Source: JADJOY01 sp046331705 [NCBI: bacterium]
GTDB lineage: Bacteria > JADJOY01
DNA length: 37,400 nt
Direction: 5' to 3'
Assembly: GCA_046331705.1 (NCBI GenBank)
Contig: JAXLQJ010000069.1
Location: forward strand, 1-37,400
In this document: positions 1 to 7,504 of the stretch, in pieces
Numbering within the stretch: position 1 is the stretch's first letter
Layout: the number at the start of each line of letters is the position of its first letter
Made by a program: the position numbers and the translations under genes
The notes under the pieces: model-generated
The model's input: the letters and a program-made list of their open reading frames with translations, nothing else
Database searches by the model: none
Told to the model about the DNA's origin: nothing

Positions 1-127
1 CGGAACCGTGGACGAGGGCTCGGGCGGCGGCTGCGACGTGGGCGGCTCGTCGAGTCCGGTGGGAAGCGCGCTAGCCGTGTGCGTCGGCGCGCTCGCGCAC
101 TGGGCGCGGCGGCGCCGCACGACGTGA
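1..127 (+). CDS. C-terminal end of a surface protein with a MYXO-CTERM-like tail (5' partial)
   Basis: Only the last 41 codons are inside the window (reading frame begins at base 2, stop TGA at 125-127). The visible end has a Gly/Ser-rich stretch with a Gly-Gly-Gly-Cys, a hydrophobic segment of about 14 residues (SALAVCVGALAHW) and a terminal cluster ARRRR. The order Gly-Cys, short membrane span, Arg cluster is that of the MYXO-CTERM sorting signals that anchor exported proteins in myxobacteria. The rest of the protein lies outside the window, so its function cannot be given. The tail is somewhat short for a membrane span, so this is a likely rather than certain assignment. Confidence 0.6.
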   Translation, partial: GTVDEGSGGGCDVGGSSSPVGSALAVCVGALAHWARRRRTT

Positions 128-153
128 TTCGAGGTACGACGCGCGCATTCGCG

Positions 154-783
154 CTACGAGCGCGGCGCGGGCGACGAGCCAGGCCGACACGGCATGCGGG
201 CGCTCGCCTGACACGCGCGCTGCCAGTCGCGAATGCTGGCCAGCGCCTCGGCACGCATCTGCTGGACCTCCGACACCAGGAGCGCAAGCGTGCCAGCAGG
301 ACCGCAGATCCCCTCGAGCACCGAGGCGTCCACGAACGTGAGCGGCTCCGCTCGCCGCCCACCGCCGGCGACACGCCGCGCCAGCTCCTCGCGTAGACCG
401 GCGATCTCGACCACCACGCCGTGAACCGCCTGTGCGCGGCGCGGCGCGGCGGCCGCACAGGCTTCCTGTGCGGCGGCGGCACGACTCAGCAGCTCGTCGA
501 GGATCAGTTCCAGGAACGGGATGCCGACGTTCTCGTCGCTACCCCGGCAAGCCCACACCGTGCTCACGTCGAGCTCGGGGTGATCGATGCCGGCGGCGAT
601 CCGCTCACCGCGCAGGATCTCGACGGGCCGCCGCCCGTCGAGGGCACGACTGCGAGCCGTGATCAGAAGCCGGCGCAGGTAACGGAACGGAGCCATGTCG
701 ATCGCCAGTAACGAACGCGCCAGCGCATCGCACGACGTCGCATGCACGATGTGGTCGAGCGCCACGGAGGGATGCGCGCTCAT
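154..783 (-). CDS. hypothetical protein, about 209 aa
   Basis: I do not recognise this protein. The frame stays open upstream to 1047, but there it would overlap the Cys-rich gene at 848-1099, so I place the start at the ATG at 783; the ATG at 696 is an alternative. It is Ala/Arg-rich with alternating hydrophobic and charged helices and no evident membrane segment or signal peptide. It follows the receiver gene and the small Cys-rich gene on the same strand after a 64-base gap and may be co-transcribed with them. Its 3' end meets the end of the preceding plus-strand gene 27 bases away. No function is inferred. Confidence 0.5.
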   Translation of the reverse strand: MSAHPSVALDHIVHATSCDALARSLLAIDMAPFRYLRRLLITARSRALDGRRPVEILRGERIAAGIDHPELDVSTVWACRGSDENVGIPFLELILDELLSRAAAAQEACAAAAPRRAQAVHGVVVEIAGLREELARRVAGGGRRAEPLTFVDASVLEGICGPAGTLALLVSEVQQMRAEALASIRDWQRACQASARMPCRPGSSPAPRS

Positions 784-847
784 GACGCCGAACCCGCGCG
801 GCGAGGCCGCGTCCCGCGGCTGCGCGCCAACGCGAGCGGAAACGCGC

Positions 848-1099
848 TCACCGGCTACCCGGTCCCATGCCCACGCGCCGCACGATGGCATCCGCGCCGG
901 CGCCGCGCGCCAACCAGATGCGGTAGCCGTGCGGATCGTGATGAGGACACGGCGCGCAACGGGCGCGAGGGTGGCCGTCACGGTCCGTTCGGGTGGGACG
1001 AACTCCCGTGCCCGCACAGTCCGCGCATGCGCTGCGCGCCCCCCCACACTCGCACGGGAAGAGCGGCAGGCGAGGTCCCGTCGGGCAGTCGCAGCTCAC
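848..1099 (-). CDS. small Cys-rich, probably zinc-binding protein (83 aa)
   Basis: Eight cysteines (positions 3, 5, 16, 18, 25, 28, 48, 51) and a His cluster (53, 54, 57) are packed into the first 57 residues. Residues 25-32 (CADCAGTG) match the CxxCxGxG motif of DnaJ-type zinc fingers, and a second Cys pair (CAPCPHH) follows. Metal binding, probably of zinc, is the natural reading; the biological role is unknown. Its ATG overlaps the stop of the receiver gene upstream (ATGA), so the two are translationally coupled and probably act together. I do not recognise a named family. Confidence 0.6.
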   Translation of the reverse strand: MSCDCPTGPRLPLFPCECGGARSACADCAGTGVRPTRTDRDGHPRARCAPCPHHDPHGYRIWLARGAGADAIVRRVGMGPGSR

Positions 1100-1551
1100 G
1101 GTGTCATCCGCTCGTCGCGCGTGGGCGGCTCGACGGCGTGTCCACGCCCGCCGAGCACCGCTTCGATGCAGCCGAGAAGATCGCCGAGGCCCATGGGCTT
1201 CGCGAGAAACGCGGTGCCTCCGGCTTGCCGCACCTCGAGGGGTGCCGCGAATCCGTCGACGCCTTGGGCGGCCGACATGGCCACGAGGCGGGCGCGCGGG
1301 GACTCGGCTCGAATCTCGCGCATCAGGGTCAACCCGTCCTTGCCCCGCAGCTCGAGGTCCACCAGGACGACGTCGAAGCGATGTTCGCGGCAGGCCCGGA
1401 GCACATCCACGCCGTCGCTCGCCTCGTGGACCTCGAAGCCCGATCTGCGCAGCGCCACGCCCAACATCGTCCGGACGCTCGGATCGCCGTCGACGACCAG
1501 CACGCGTCGCGATTCGCGAGTCAGATATGGCCGCTCCAACGGGGTTCGCAT
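1096..1551 (-). CDS. single-domain response regulator receiver protein (151 aa)
   Basis: A CheY-like receiver domain fills the protein. It has an acidic pocket at D21/D23 (VVDGD, one of the usual paired acids replaced by Gly), the phospho-acceptor Asp at about D65 in VVLVDLEL, a switch Ser in AMSAA (about S93) and the conserved Lys in FLAKPM (K118). There is no DNA-binding output domain, so it probably works by protein contact, either as a phosphorelay intermediate or on the small Cys-rich protein whose start overlaps its stop. It is divergent from the multi-PAS kinase at 1766, an obvious but unproven partner. Confidence 0.85.
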   Translation of the reverse strand: MRTPLERPYLTRESRRVLVVDGDPSVRTMLGVALRRSGFEVHEASDGVDVLRACREHRFDVVLVDLELRGKDGLTLMREIRAESPRARLVAMSAAQGVDGFAAPLEVRQAGGTAFLAKPMGLGDLLGCIEAVLGGRGHAVEPPTRDERMTP

Positions 1552-1669
1552 GGGCTCGGATCTCGACCGCGGCGACCTGGCTCGTCCTCCGCCGCGAGCG
1601 AGGGTTCGTCGCGGCGCGTCAAGACTTTCATCCGGCGTCGCCGACGGGCGATCGGGCGCTGCCCCGATC

Positions 1670-1694
1670 TCGTGTCAGGGCGGACCTGACACGA
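1670..1694. promoter_or_regulatory. perfect 10-bp inverted repeat, candidate operator
   Basis: TCGTGTCAGG (1670-1679), five bases GCGGA, then CCTGACACGA (1685-1694). This perfect palindromic pair lies in the 214-base gap between two divergent signalling units, the receiver (minus) and the histidine kinase (plus). It ends just upstream of where the -35 of the TATACT box at 1717 would sit, a usual place for an activator site. The arms could also form a hairpin in RNA, but no T-run follows. Binding by the NarL-type regulator encoded downstream is a guess. Confidence 0.5.
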
Positions 1695-1716
1695 CGAGCG
1701 CTGCGGGATGCGTGGC

Positions 1717-1722
1717 TATACT
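1717..1722 (+). promoter_or_regulatory. candidate -10 box (TATACT) for the kinase/regulator operon
   Basis: TATACT matches the sigma-70 -10 consensus at five of six positions and stands out in GC-rich surroundings. It lies 43 bases before the kinase ATG. No good -35 is present at 17 bases (ACGAGC), which fits a promoter that needs an activator at the inverted repeat just upstream. Confidence 0.35.
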
Positions 1723-1765
1723 CGGGCGCGACCGCCCTGCCCGACCGCTCGCGGCGCACGCGCTC

Positions 1766-3979
1766 ATGGCACCCAAGGCGACCTCGCGCACCACGCGCGC
1801 GTCGAAACCGCGGCGGCGGCCAGCCCCCACGCGGAACCCGCCGACCGTCCTCCGGACCAAGCCGCGGGGCGAGGGGGACGCGCGCTTCCAGGCGATCTAC
1901 GAGAACGCAGCCACCGCCATCGGGATCACGGACCTGAGCGGAACGTTCGAGCACTGCAATCCCGCCTTCTGCGCGATGATCGGGTACTCCGAGGCGCAGC
2001 TGAGGCGACTCCGTTTCCGGTCGCTGATCCACCCCGACGATCGTGCGGCCAACCTGGTCGAGGTGCGCAAGCTGCTGGACGGCGAGATCCCTTCCTTCGT
2101 GATCGAGAATCGCTACGTCCACCGAGACGGGCGCCCCATCTGGGTCCGAAAATTCGTCTCCACGCTCCCCGACTCCGCGGGGCGGCCCGCGCACCTCCTG
2201 GCCCTCGCCACGGACATCTCGGAGCGCCGCCAGACCGAGGACGCGCTGCGTGCCGGCGAGGCGCGGCTGCGATTCGCGCTGCGCGCCGCTGGCGGCGGCG
2301 CTTGGGATTGGGATCTCACCCGGGACGATGCGTGGTGGTCGGACGAGATGTTCGAGCTGTGGGGAATCGCGCCGCGTGCGCGCGTCTCGACGGCGGCCGC
2401 CATCGAGTCCATCGTGCCCCAGGACCAGGAGCGGCTACGGGCGTGCATCGCGGACGCCCTCGCGCGTCGAAGCCACCTGCACTGCGAGTTCCGCGTCCGT
2501 CATCCCACGCTCGGCGAGCGCTGGATGGCGACGTTCGGCCGCCCGGTGGCGGACGCGGGCGGCGAGCCGGCGCGGATGCTCGGCATCACGTTGGACGTAC
2601 ACGCACGCAAGCACGCCGAGGCCGAGGCGCGCGAGAGCGAGCGGCGGCTCCAGGCCTTCCTCGAGAACAGCGCGGTGGTCGCCTGGATGAAGGACGAGGC
2701 CGGGCGCTACGTGTTCCTGAACCGCATCCTCCAGGAACGTCTCGGCGTGCACTTCCCGGACTGGGTCGGAAAGACCGACCTGGACCTCTTCCCGCCCGAG
2801 ATCGCCGAGCCGTTCCGACGGCACGACCAGGCGGTGATCGAAGCTCAGCAGGCGATCGAGGTCGTGGAGGAATCCCCTGCCCCGGATGGCGGGATCACCA
2901 CGTGGCTGACCAACAAATTCCCGTTTCACGCGGAAGACGGCACGCGCTTCGTCGGCGGATTGGCGGTCGACATCAGTGAGCGCGTGCGCGCCGAAGCGAG
3001 CCTGCGCGATCGCGAGGCCCAGCTGCGCGCGGTCCTCGATGCGGCCACCGACGCGATCGTCACCGTCGAGCCCGACGGCACCATCGACTCCGTCAACCCG
3101 GCGACCGAGCGCTTGTTCGGCTATGGCGCCGCCGAGTTGCTGGGACGGAATCTGTCGCTGCTCTTGGCCGAGCGTTTCCCGCGGGGCAGCGCCGCGGCGC
3201 CCGTGCCGCGCGGCGTCGCGCGCGAGATCGTGGGCAGGCGCAAGGATGGGTCGCCGGTGCCGATCGCGCTCACCACGGCATCGATGCGCGAGCACCACAC
3301 GTTCGTCGCCAACCTGCACGATCTCAGCCGCCGCAAGGCGCTCGAGTCCGAGGTCCTCGAGATCTCGGCGCTCGAGCAGGGACGAATCGGACAGGAGCTC
3401 CACGACGAGCTCGGCCAAGAGCTCACGGGTATCGGATTGCTCTCGAGCGCGCTCGCCAAGCGCCTCGCCGGGCGCGAGGAGGGCGAGCTCGCCGCCAAGC
3501 TCGTCGCGAGCCTGGGTCGGGCGCGCAAGACGGTGCGCGCCCTCGCCCACGGCCTGGTGCCGATGCGCGTCGAGCCGCAGACCCTCGGCGACGCGCTCGC
3601 CAGCCTGGTGGATCGGGTGCGCGACCAGAGCGGCGTCGACTGCACGTTCGAGGGTGCACCGGCCGCGATCGTGGCGGATGGGATCGCGGCGACTCACCTC
3701 TTCAACATCGCCCGCGAGGCCCTTCACAACGCGATCCGTCACGCGGACGCGAAGCACGTTCGGGTGACGCTCTGGCACGAGGACGGCGCCGTGACGCTGA
3801 TCGTCGCGGACGATGGGCGCGGGCTGCCGCCGGATGCCGGTGAGAGCGCGGGCGGGCTCGGGCTGCGGCTGATGCGCAATCGTGCCGGGCTGATCGGAGC
3901 GCGGCTCACGCTCCAGTCCGAGCGCGGCAAGGGCACGCGCGTCGCGTGCACGCTCGCCACGGCGGCCAGCGGTGGCTGA
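1766..3979 (+). CDS. four-PAS hybrid-sensing histidine kinase, NarX/DegS-type (737 aa)
   Basis: Soluble sensor kinase. A basic N-terminus (1-35) is followed by four PAS/PAC units, ending near residues 155, 280, 405 and 525, with typical PAC ends such as ATDISERR and AVDISERV. The HisKA_3 dimerisation domain follows, with the phospho-acceptor His in QELHDELGQE (H546). The HATPase_c domain has an N-box (EALHNAIRHA, about 651-660) and G boxes ADDGRGL (691-697) and GGLGL. No membrane segment is visible, so the PAS domains probably sense a cytoplasmic or redox/ligand cue. The ATG at 1766 was chosen because the open frame upstream (to 695) is Arg-rich shadow sequence opposite other genes. The stop overlaps the response regulator start by 8 bases, making a clear cognate pair. 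Confidence 0.92.
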   Translation: MAPKATSRTTRASKPRRRPAPTRNPPTVLRTKPRGEGDARFQAIYENAATAIGITDLSGTFEHCNPAFCAMIGYSEAQLRRLRFRSLIHPDDRAANLVEVRKLLDGEIPSFVIENRYVHRDGRPIWVRKFVSTLPDSAGRPAHLLALATDISERRQTEDALRAGEARLRFALRAAGGGAWDWDLTRDDAWWSDEMFELWGIAPRARVSTAAAIESIVPQDQERLRACIADALARRSHLHCEFRVRHPTLGERWMATFGRPVADAGGEPARMLGITLDVHARKHAEAEARESERRLQAFLENSAVVAWMKDEAGRYVFLNRILQERLGVHFPDWVGKTDLDLFPPEIAEPFRRHDQAVIEAQQAIEVVEESPAPDGGITTWLTNKFPFHAEDGTRFVGGLAVDISERVRAEASLRDREAQLRAVLDAATDAIVTVEPDGTIDSVNPATERLFGYGAAELLGRNLSLLLAERFPRGSAAAPVPRGVAREIVGRRKDGSPVPIALTTASMREHHTFVANLHDLSRRKALESEVLEISALEQGRIGQELHDELGQELTGIGLLSSALAKRLAGREEGELAAKLVASLGRARKTVRALAHGLVPMRVEPQTLGDALASLVDRVRDQSGVDCTFEGAPAAIVADGIAATHLFNIAREALHNAIRHADAKHVRVTLWHEDGAVTLIVADDGRGLPPDAGESAGGLGLRLMRNRAGLIGARLTLQSERGKGTRVACTLATAASGG

Positions 3980-4658
3980 GCCGGGGAAGGCGCGCGCCGC
4001 GCGCCAGCCGACGCGCCGGCGGATCCTGGTGGTCGACGACCATCCCGTGGTGCGTGACGGCTTGGCGGCGGAGGTCGCGACCGAGCCAGACTTGGTGGTC
4101 TCGAGCGCCACCGGTGATCCCGCCGAGGCGCTCACGCTGATCGCTTCCCAGCAGCCGGACCTGGCCGTCGTCGACATCAGCCTCGCCAAGCGCAGCGGCT
4201 TGGATCTCATTCGACAGATCCGCGCGCAGGGCCACACCGTCAAGATCCTGGTGTGGTCGATGCACCCGGAGTCGCTCTACGCGGAGCGCGCGCTGCGCGC
4301 GGGTGCGCAGGGCTACATCGAGAAGAGCTGCGGTCCCGAGGAGGTGCTCGGCGCCATCCGCTCCGTGCTCGCCGGCAAGGTCTACGCGAGCTCCGCCATC
4401 ACGGAACGGGTGCTCAAGCGCCTGGGAAGCGGGCCTCGTCGGGACGAGCGATCGGGAGTCGAAACCCTCTCCGATCGCGAGCTTCACGCCTTCGAGCTGA
4501 TGGGGGCCGGGCTCTCGACCGTCGAGATCGCGCGCCGAATGTGCCTCAGCGTGAAGACCGTCGAGACCTACCGGGCGCGCATCAAGGGCAAGCTCGGCCT
4601 CGCGACCTTCCCCGAGGTGATCCAGCACGCCACGGCCTGGTTGCTCGAGCAACGCTGA
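3972..4658 (+). CDS. NarL/FixJ-type response regulator with LuxR HTH (228 aa)
   Basis: Receiver domain with acidic pair D22/D23 (VVDDHP), phospho-acceptor D68 (LAVVDIS), switch Ser in VWSMH and Lys 118 (YIEKS). The C-terminal LuxR-type helix-turn-helix spans about residues 158-205 (LSDRELHAFEL, STVEIARRM, SVKTVETYRARIKGKL). It binds DNA when phosphorylated, presumably by the kinase encoded just upstream. The start is GTG at 3972, inside the last codons of the kinase gene. Target genes are unknown; the inverted repeat upstream of the kinase is one candidate site. Confidence 0.93.
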   Translation: MAEPGKARAARQPTRRRILVVDDHPVVRDGLAAEVATEPDLVVSSATGDPAEALTLIASQQPDLAVVDISLAKRSGLDLIRQIRAQGHTVKILVWSMHPESLYAERALRAGAQGYIEKSCGPEEVLGAIRSVLAGKVYASSAITERVLKRLGSGPRRDERSGVETLSDRELHAFELMGAGLSTVEIARRMCLSVKTVETYRARIKGKLGLATFPEVIQHATAWLLEQR

Positions 4659-4687
4659 AGCGTCGCTCGCCGCCACCACGACCGGTC

Positions 4688-6154
4688 TCACGCGAGCGGC
4701 GGCAGCGGCGCGGCGGCGCGAGCAGCATCGGCACCGTGAGCGACCTCGCGCAGCGTCGCGATCGCCTCGCGCGGCCACGCACCGAGCGCGACCAGCGCTG
4801 CCGCATACGCCGCGACGCCGGCGCCGGCGCGGATCAGCACGGGTCCGGGCACGTACCACGCGACGAGCCCGCTCACGGCGCTCGCCACGAGCACGCCGGG
4901 CCGTAGCACCCGCCACGGACCCTCGAGGCCGAGCTCGCGACCGGCGATCCGCGAATACGCGACCAGCCCCGCTGCTTGCGTGGCGAGCATCACCGACGCG
5001 GCGCCCCGCGTTCCAAACCACGGATCGACCATCAGATTGAGCAGGATGTTGCCAGCGGCGAGCGCCGCCGTGATGCGCGAGAGCTCGACCGTGCGGCCCA
5101 GCGCCAAGAGCGAAGCGCTCGGCACGTACGACACGAAGATCACCGCCCCCACCACCATCCAGATGGCGGCGAAGGGACGCGCCGCGGCCGCGTAATCCGC
5201 GGGATAGAGCAGCGCCACGCCGGCATCGGCCAGCACCGCGCCGCCCACCGCCAGCGGCACGGCGAGCGTCACGAGCACCACCAGCGTCTCGCGGTAGATG
5301 CGCCGCGCGCGCTCGCGGTCGCGGCCCGCGATGGCGGGAAACGCGGCACTCGCAAGCGCCGCCGGCAGCACCGCGAACGCAAGCGGGACTCGCGAGACGG
5401 CCTCGTACACGCCGACCTCGGCGCGCCCGGCGAATCTCCACAGCACCACCCGATCGCCCACCAGGTAGATCATCGAGGCGAGCGCCGAGAGGCTCGGCAG
5501 CCACGCCTGACGCGCCAGCAGCAGCGCGAGACGCGCGTCGAAGCGCGGCACCACGCGCCGAAAGCGCGCCCGATGGACGCCGACGGTGAATCCCGCCTGC
5601 ACCACCTCGGCGACACCATGAACCAAGCCCGCTGCCACCAACGGCCCGTGGGCGAGCCACAAGAGCGCGCCACCGAGCGCCAGCGTGGTCGAGCGCCCGA
5701 GATCGAGCAGCCCCTTCCACACGAATTGCTCGTGCGCCGCGAACACCGCGCTCAACGTGCGTCCGAAGCTGCCGAGCCACCAACCGCCGACCACCAGCCA
5801 CACCGCCCGTCGCGACGCCGAGTCCGGAACGAGCGCCGAGAGCACGGCCACGGCGACGAGGAGCCCGACGCTGCCGTAGAGCGCCTTGGCGACCAGCGCG
5901 GCGCCGAAGCGACGCGCCTCGCGACCGTGAGCGCGGGTGAGTGCCCGGACCACCATCGGATCGAGGCCACCGTCGCCGGGCTCGAAGCACATCGCGCCCA
6001 CCGAAAGCGCGAGCGAGATCACGCCGACGTCGGCGCGCGAGAGCACGTGGGTGAAGAGCCAGAACCCGACGAACGAGAGGAAGCGCGCGGACACACCGCC
6101 CGCGAGCAGCAGCGCGGCGTTGGTGGCGACCCCCGGGCCGCGGACGCGCCTCAT
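4688..6154 (-). CDS. polysaccharide flippase, Wzx/MOP superfamily (488 aa)
   Basis: Polytopic inner-membrane protein with a dozen or more hydrophobic spans throughout. Its N-terminus (TNAALLLAGGVSARFLSF...WLFTHVLSR) is typical of O-antigen/exopolysaccharide flippases, with Arg in the first helices and a C-terminal polysaccharide-biosynthesis domain. It would move lipid-linked sugar units across the membrane. The ATG at 6154 overlaps the stop of the upstream glycosyltransferase (ATGA), so the two form a transcription unit. The frame is open far upstream to 7471, but that part lies opposite or within the glycosyltransferase and is Arg-rich, so it is not coding in this frame. Confidence 0.88.
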   Translation of the reverse strand: MRRVRGPGVATNAALLLAGGVSARFLSFVGFWLFTHVLSRADVGVISLALSVGAMCFEPGDGGLDPMVVRALTRAHGREARRFGAALVAKALYGSVGLLVAVAVLSALVPDSASRRAVWLVVGGWWLGSFGRTLSAVFAAHEQFVWKGLLDLGRSTTLALGGALLWLAHGPLVAAGLVHGVAEVVQAGFTVGVHRARFRRVVPRFDARLALLLARQAWLPSLSALASMIYLVGDRVVLWRFAGRAEVGVYEAVSRVPLAFAVLPAALASAAFPAIAGRDRERARRIYRETLVVLVTLAVPLAVGGAVLADAGVALLYPADYAAAARPFAAIWMVVGAVIFVSYVPSASLLALGRTVELSRITAALAAGNILLNLMVDPWFGTRGAASVMLATQAAGLVAYSRIAGRELGLEGPWRVLRPGVLVASAVSGLVAWYVPGPVLIRAGAGVAAYAAALVALGAWPREAIATLREVAHGADAARAAAPLPPLA

Positions 6155-7308
6155 GCGAGGGCCGCGTGGTACGCCGCGAGCGTCGCCTCGGCCGTGCGCT
6201 CCCAGGTGAACGAGGCGGAGCGCGCCGGTCCCGCGTCGCGCATCAGCTCGGCGAGCGGGTAGTCGGCGAGCACGCGCTCGACGCCCGCGGCGATCGAGGC
6301 TGGCTCGAGCGGATCGACGTACTCGACCGCGTCGCCGCCCACCTCGGGGATGCCACCGACTCGCGAGGCCACCACCGGAACACCGAGCGCCATCGCTTCG
6401 AGGACCGGCAAGCCGAAGCCCTCGAAGAGCGACGGAAACGCGAGCAGCGCGGCGCCGGCGTAGACGAGTGGCAACTCCTCGTCGCGAACGTGCGGCAGAA
6501 ACGCCACGCCGTGCGCGACACCCCGCGCCGCGGCTCGCGCGCGCAAGCTCCGCGCGTAGGTGTCCTGGGTGAGCAGCACCACGAGGGGGTGCGCCGCGCG
6601 CAGCGCGAACGGCAGCTCGGCGTAGGCATCGACGAGACGATGTGCGTTCTTGCGCGGATCGATCGACGAGATCCCGAGGACGTAGCCGGGTCGGAGCCCG
6701 CGCGTCTCGACGAATCGCGCCACCTCCGCCTTCGACGGGCGGGCGCGAAAGCGCGGTGCCACCGCCAGCGGCGCCACCGAGATCCGCTCGGCGGGCACGC
6801 CGAGAAGCTCGACCAGATCCCGCCGCGTCGCCTCGCTCGAGGCAACCAGCCGCCGTGCGCGCACCAGGCTCGCGGGGATCGCGCGACGATGCCAGCGCTT
6901 CCGCACGCGAAACCGCAAGCCGCGCATGCGTACCCCGTAGTCGAGCGCGGAGGACCGGACGCAGAGCAGGTCGTGGACGCTCACCACGTCCGGCGCCACC
7001 TGCATCAGGCTGCCGCTGCCGAGTGGGAAGTGGAGGACGTCCACGCCATCGCGGCGCGCGGCGCGCGGCAGCCAGACCTGCCGGAATCCTCCTGGCACTC
7101 GCGCGAGCCAGTCGTCGCCCACGTCGCGGATCCCGACACGCTCGCCAGCTGCGCCCTCGATCCGCGGCGGCTCGCGGCCGTAGACGATCAACCGATGATC
7201 GCCGGGCAAGCGAGCCAGCGCTGCGATCAGCTCGCGCCGATACACCGCGAGCCCGCCGTGGTCCGCGGGCGGGAAGAGCCCGGCGTCGATCCCGATCGTG
7301 AGCGACAT
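6151..7308 (-). CDS. GT4-family glycosyltransferase (385 aa)
   Basis: GT-B fold glycosyltransferase. The N-terminal part begins TIGIDAGLFPPADHGGLAVY, the usual acceptor-domain start with a Gly-rich loop. The C-terminal donor domain has GISSIDPRKN and the EX7E signature FPSLFEGFGLPVLEAMALG, followed by VPVVAS and GGIPEVGGDA. It probably uses a nucleotide-sugar to extend a cell-surface polysaccharide passed to the flippase encoded next. The ATG at 7308 fits the family start; the frame is open to 7431, but the extra 41 residues look unstructured. It is cytoplasmic, with no signal peptide. Confidence 0.92.
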   Translation of the reverse strand: MSLTIGIDAGLFPPADHGGLAVYRRELIAALARLPGDHRLIVYGREPPRIEGAAGERVGIRDVGDDWLARVPGGFRQVWLPRAARRDGVDVLHFPLGSGSLMQVAPDVVSVHDLLCVRSSALDYGVRMRGLRFRVRKRWHRRAIPASLVRARRLVASSEATRRDLVELLGVPAERISVAPLAVAPRFRARPSKAEVARFVETRGLRPGYVLGISSIDPRKNAHRLVDAYAELPFALRAAHPLVVLLTQDTYARSLRARAAARGVAHGVAFLPHVRDEELPLVYAGAALLAFPSLFEGFGLPVLEAMALGVPVVASRVGGIPEVGGDAVEYVDPLEPASIAAGVERVLADYPLAELMRDAGPARSASFTWERTAEATLAAYHAALA

Positions 7309-7473
7309 GAGCCGCGCAGGTTGCCCCGCCCCGCCCCCTTCGGAAAGGGCCGATGGCTCGCGTCGCCGTGGAGCCGAGGCGGCTACGGCGACCTCGTCGG
7401 CTGCCGCGACCGATGCCGGCGCCTCGCGCACGGTTCGGCGGCGACGGAGCGAGGCCCTGCACCTCGTGCATGC

Positions 7474-7492
7474 ACCGGGCGGGCCACCCGGT
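7474..7492 (-). terminator. weak hairpin after the ABC exporter operon
   Basis: ACCGGG (7474-7479) and CCCGGT (7487-7492) form a 6-bp GC stem with a 7-base loop, 13 bases beyond the last exporter gene. There is no T-run, so this is at best a Rho-independent-like pause. The rest of 7309-7504 must also hold the promoter of the glycosyltransferase/flippase pair, but I see no convincing box. Confidence 0.25.
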
Positions 7493-7504
7493 TCCCAGCT
7501 CGCC

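Noticed and set aside
784-1047. Longer version of the hypothetical protein starting at 1047
   Set aside because: It would overlap the Cys-rich gene by 200 bases; that gene's zinc motif and ATGA coupling favour the shorter reading.
1686-1691. CTGACA as a -35 for the TATACT box
   Set aside because: The spacer would be 25 bases, too long for sigma-70; the bases are better explained as the right arm of the inverted repeat.
2435-4243. Long minus-strand open frame (about 600 codons) across the kinase gene
   Set aside because: It is antisense to a gene with complete PAS, HisKA and HATPase motifs; its composition is Arg/Ala/Gly-rich and it has no domain. High GC content makes long antisense frames common.
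4664-4698. CGCTCGC/GCGAGCG pair between the response regulator and the flippase as a terminator
   Set aside because: The loop is 21 bases, the right arm lies within the flippase coding end, and there is no T-run; too weak to list.
3906-5990. Minus-strand open frame spanning the response regulator and the flippase gene
   Set aside because: It covers two well-supported genes in other frames and its translation is low-complexity Arg/Gly/Ala.
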